From the NCBI GenBank assembly GCA_003671255.1, contig QWPF01000006.1, forward strand, positions 1-64,000: a stretch of DNA of 64,000 bases. The letters are read 5' to 3'. The first letter of the stretch is position 1, and each line of letters begins with the position of its first letter. Both the position numbers and the translations under genes were made by a program. The DNA is from Planctomycetota bacterium (GTDB lineage Bacteria > Planctomycetota > Planctomycetia > Gemmatales > Gemmataceae). Positions 62,258 to 64,000 of this stretch are shown piece by piece. The notes under the pieces are model-generated. The model did not search any database. It was not told the origin of the DNA and saw only the letters and a program-made list of their open reading frames with translations.

Positions 62258-63052
62258 CTAGTACTTAGCTGCCCCAGAGTCTGATTTAAGTCCAACTTTT
62301 GCAAGAGTTGAAGCAACTCCGTCCATCATCATTTTTAATTCGCTGTTGATTGCTATAAACTGCCAGCCTTGTTCTATTCGAAGTTGTGCCTCTTCTGGGC
62401 TCATGCAATGAATTCCAGGTGCAACCTTATTTCTTTTGCATGCTTCTAATATTGTGTTTAATGCTGCGTTAAAGGCATCTGCTGATGGCCCCTTACCATC
62501 TGGGGTTCGCATACTTGCTGCAAGATCATTGGGCCCAACAAATATTGCATCAATTCCTGGTACTGAAAAGATGCTATCTGCATTATTAACTGCATCAATG
62601 TGCTCACATTGCAAAATTACCAATAATTCGTCATTCGCCTTGCTGAAATAGTCTGGTGCAGTTGCTCCAAAGTTTAAAGCATGAACATTGCCCCCAACAC
62701 TTCGGGTTCCCAAGGGTGGATAAAACATTGCAGAAACTGCATCTAATGCTTCTTGCCTTGAATTCACCATAGGTACAACTACGCCAAAAGCCCCGTTATC
62801 CAGCGCTCTTTTAATATGATCATGGCGGTTGGAAGGAACTCTGGCCAAAGGGACACCGTTGGCATCAGCAATCGAAGCAAACATGTGGGTAGCGGTTTCC
62901 CAGCTTACTAATGTGTGTTCAATGTCTACAGTTAACCAGGAAAATCCAGTCCGAGCCATGAATCTCGTTGCAATGATGCTACCAAGCGAAAGCCAGGTGC
63001 CAAGAGCAGGTTTTCCTTCTTTAAGTGTTTTTTTTACGGGATTTGTTTTCAT
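62258..63052 (-). CDS. HpcH/HpaI-family aldolase
   Basis: A 264-residue class II pyruvate-type aldolase. Visible motifs are GTWLSLGSIIATRFMA, the VDIEHTLV strand, VPMVNSRQEALDAV, LLVILQCEHIDAVNN and the metal/phosphate-side IDAIFVGPNDLAASM. Family members cleave 4-hydroxy-2-oxo acids, including HpaI and YfaU-type rhamnonate aldolases; substrate here is unknown. AAGGA precedes the ATG. Its start lies 32 bases inside the upstream zincin gene, so they are probably co-translated. Confidence 0.87.
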   Translation of the reverse strand: MKTNPVKKTLKEGKPALGTWLSLGSIIATRFMARTGFSWLTVDIEHTLVSWETATHMFASIADANGVPLARVPSNRHDHIKRALDNGAFGVVVPMVNSRQEALDAVSAMFYPPLGTRSVGGNVHALNFGATAPDYFSKANDELLVILQCEHIDAVNNADSIFSVPGIDAIFVGPNDLAASMRTPDGKGPSADAFNAALNTILEACKRNKVAPGIHCMSPEEAQLRIEQGWQFIAINSELKMMMDGVASTLAKVGLKSDSGAAKY

Positions 63053-63512
63053 CTTTGGATTCCTTGGTTGTTAAAGAAAGTTCCTTACTAAAAGGATTAG
63101 GGTTATTATCAAAATTTTCTAGATCTTTGTCCGATAAACCAAAATGGTGGGCGAGTTCATGGATGACCGTTTTGCGAATTTCGATTATAAGTTGAACCGG
63201 GTCAGGGAAAGATTCTTCATGGGGATTTTTGAAAATAGTGAGTTTGTGGGTAAGAGAATGGATATCGATGGCATCTCCTGCCCAAGGGTGAGAAAGTTCC
63301 ATGGGTTCAAAAAAACCAAAAAGGGAATGCCCTTCTTTAATCTCGGCATCAGAAAAGCTCGCTTTTTTAAGGGTTTTCTTGGTGGGAAACTCCTGAACCT
63401 CAACAACAACATTATCAAGGTGTTCATAAAAAAAGCTGGGGAGTGAATTCATGGTTTTTTTCACTTCCGCACAAAAGTCATCCATTGTTAATTGAATCAT
63501 ATGCTTTTTCAT
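63021..63512 (-). CDS. Zincin-like metallopeptidase family protein
   Basis: A 163-residue protein of the small zincin family (pfam06262-like). The zinc motif is H118-E119-x-x-H122 in IHELAHHFGLSD, within a helix, and the N-terminal part (LPSFFYEHLDNVVVEVQEFP) matches the family pattern. No signal peptide is seen, so it is probably cytoplasmic. Proteolytic substrates for this family are not known. A charged tail (KELSLTTKESKDENKSRKKNT) overlaps the start of the aldolase gene. Confidence 0.83.
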   Translation of the reverse strand: MKKHMIQLTMDDFCAEVKKTMNSLPSFFYEHLDNVVVEVQEFPTKKTLKKASFSDAEIKEGHSLFGFFEPMELSHPWAGDAIDIHSLTHKLTIFKNPHEESFPDPVQLIIEIRKTVIHELAHHFGLSDKDLENFDNNPNPFSKELSLTTKESKDENKSRKKNT

Positions 63513-63583
63513 GGCTTACATTTACAACTTCAAAGTAAGATATAACAAAGATTACATGATCGTTGTAGATAAGGGAAATTTAT

Positions 63584-64000
63584 ATGCCTCCAAGTTTAAA
63601 AAATATAAAGCTGGTTAACGGGTTGGAGTTTTTTGATGTTGTAAAAGCAGAAATCGGAAAAAGAATTGTTGGCATGGATGTGGTTTTGGAAAAAATGGTG
63701 GTTGCAGTTCTTGCACGAGGGCATGTTCTTTTGGAAGGAATGCCCGGTCTTGCGAAAACGCTTTTAGCAAGCAGTATGTCGGAATGTTTAGACCTCAATT
63801 TTAAACGAATTCAATTTACTCCGGATCTAATGCCCTCGGATATATTGGGAACTCAGGTTTACTACCAGCAAATGGGGGAGTTTAAAATCAAGAAAGGGCC
63901 CCTATTCTCGCAGATTGTTTTGGCGGATGAAATAAATCGTGCCCCTGCAAAAGTTCAATCCGCACTTTTAGAAGCCATGCAGGAAAAGCAAATTACGCTG
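63584..64000 (+). CDS. MoxR-family AAA+ ATPase (C-terminus cut by window edge)
   Basis: I read this directly from the ATG at 63584; GGGAAATTT precedes it. The frame stays open for 139 codons to the edge. Visible parts are the N-terminal helix VVKAEIGKRIVGMDVVLEKM, Walker A EGMPGLAKTLL, the segment RIQFTPDLMPSDILGT, Walker B IVLADEINRAPAKVQSALLEAMQE. These are diagnostic of MoxR. MoxR ATPases act as chaperones for assembling von Willebrand factor-domain complexes, usually with DUF58 and vWA genes downstream, which would lie beyond this window. It is divergent from the zincin gene. Confidence 0.93.
   Translation, partial: MPPSLKNIKLVNGLEFFDVVKAEIGKRIVGMDVVLEKMVVAVLARGHVLLEGMPGLAKTLLASSMSECLDLNFKRIQFTPDLMPSDILGTQVYYQQMGEFKIKKGPLFSQIVLADEINRAPAKVQSALLEAMQEKQITL

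Noticed and set aside
1-64000. Tandem repeats or CRISPR-like arrays, tRNA or rRNA genes, and insertion sequences
   Set aside because: Intergenic spaces are all under 200 bases and contain no repeated spacer pattern, cloverleaf or transposase; I found none.

Overview
This window looks like the chromosome of a planctomycete, probably a Gemmata-like lineage with an A/T-rich genome. I infer this from protein families typical of that phylum: a TPR/SPINDLY-type O-GlcNAc transferase (GT41), a TIGR03032-like protein, FHA proteins, a GH57 branching enzyme, ExbD proteins with an N-terminal GYF_2-like module, a MoxR ATPase, and many secreted proteins without clear homologues. The placement rests on recalled family distributions, not on a search. 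Coding density is very high: no gap between genes exceeds 300 bases. I saw no rRNA, tRNA, CRISPR array, insertion sequence, prophage or attachment site.

Layout, left to right. Positions 1-16.3 kb hold an edge-truncated NatA-like ABC ATPase, dihydroorotase (pyrC), an error-prone DnaE-type polymerase translationally coupled to an amidohydrolase, a GH57 glucan branching enzyme, the TIGR03032-like/GT41 pair, a secreted di-heme cytochrome, rsmH, a phosphoglycolate phosphatase-like HAD protein and an FHA-GAF histidine kinase. Positions 16.4-22 kb hold the complete 2-oxoglutarate dehydrogenase complex (E1, E2, E3). Positions 22-29.5 kb form a forward run of envelope or sugar-related genes: BON protein, nucleotidyltransferase, metallophosphoesterase, GT87-like transferase, sugar isomerase-like protein and a three-gene ABC-2 exporter. 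Positions 29.5-44.7 kb hold an FHA protein, carB, a UvrC/Cho-like nuclease, a small lipoprotein candidate, a TPR protein, a membrane protein, a phosphatase, glpK, an MFS transporter, a YkgJ-like protein, lexA, trpD and sixA.

Positions 44.8-64 kb hold typA, then a long reverse-strand run (alpha/beta hydrolase, carA, maf, GT9, a 608-residue secreted protein, aroA, truA). These are followed by ribD, a TonB-like protein facing an ExbB-ExbD-ExbD operon, an amidase, argC, two small secreted proteins, an HpcH-type aldolase, a zincin and a MoxR ATPase cut by the right edge.

Two regulatory observations stand out. First, lexA and the DnaE-type polymerase gene both carry a near-identical palindromic element of the form TAC-N4-GTA just upstream of their starts. 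This is a candidate LexA box of unfamiliar type. A weaker relative lies upstream of a small FHA gene. Second, the leader of the secreted-protein gene at 61658 can fold into a long hairpin that buries both the ribosome-binding site and the start codon. A second, mutually exclusive hairpin overlaps its 5' arm, which is the architecture of a bistable RNA switch.
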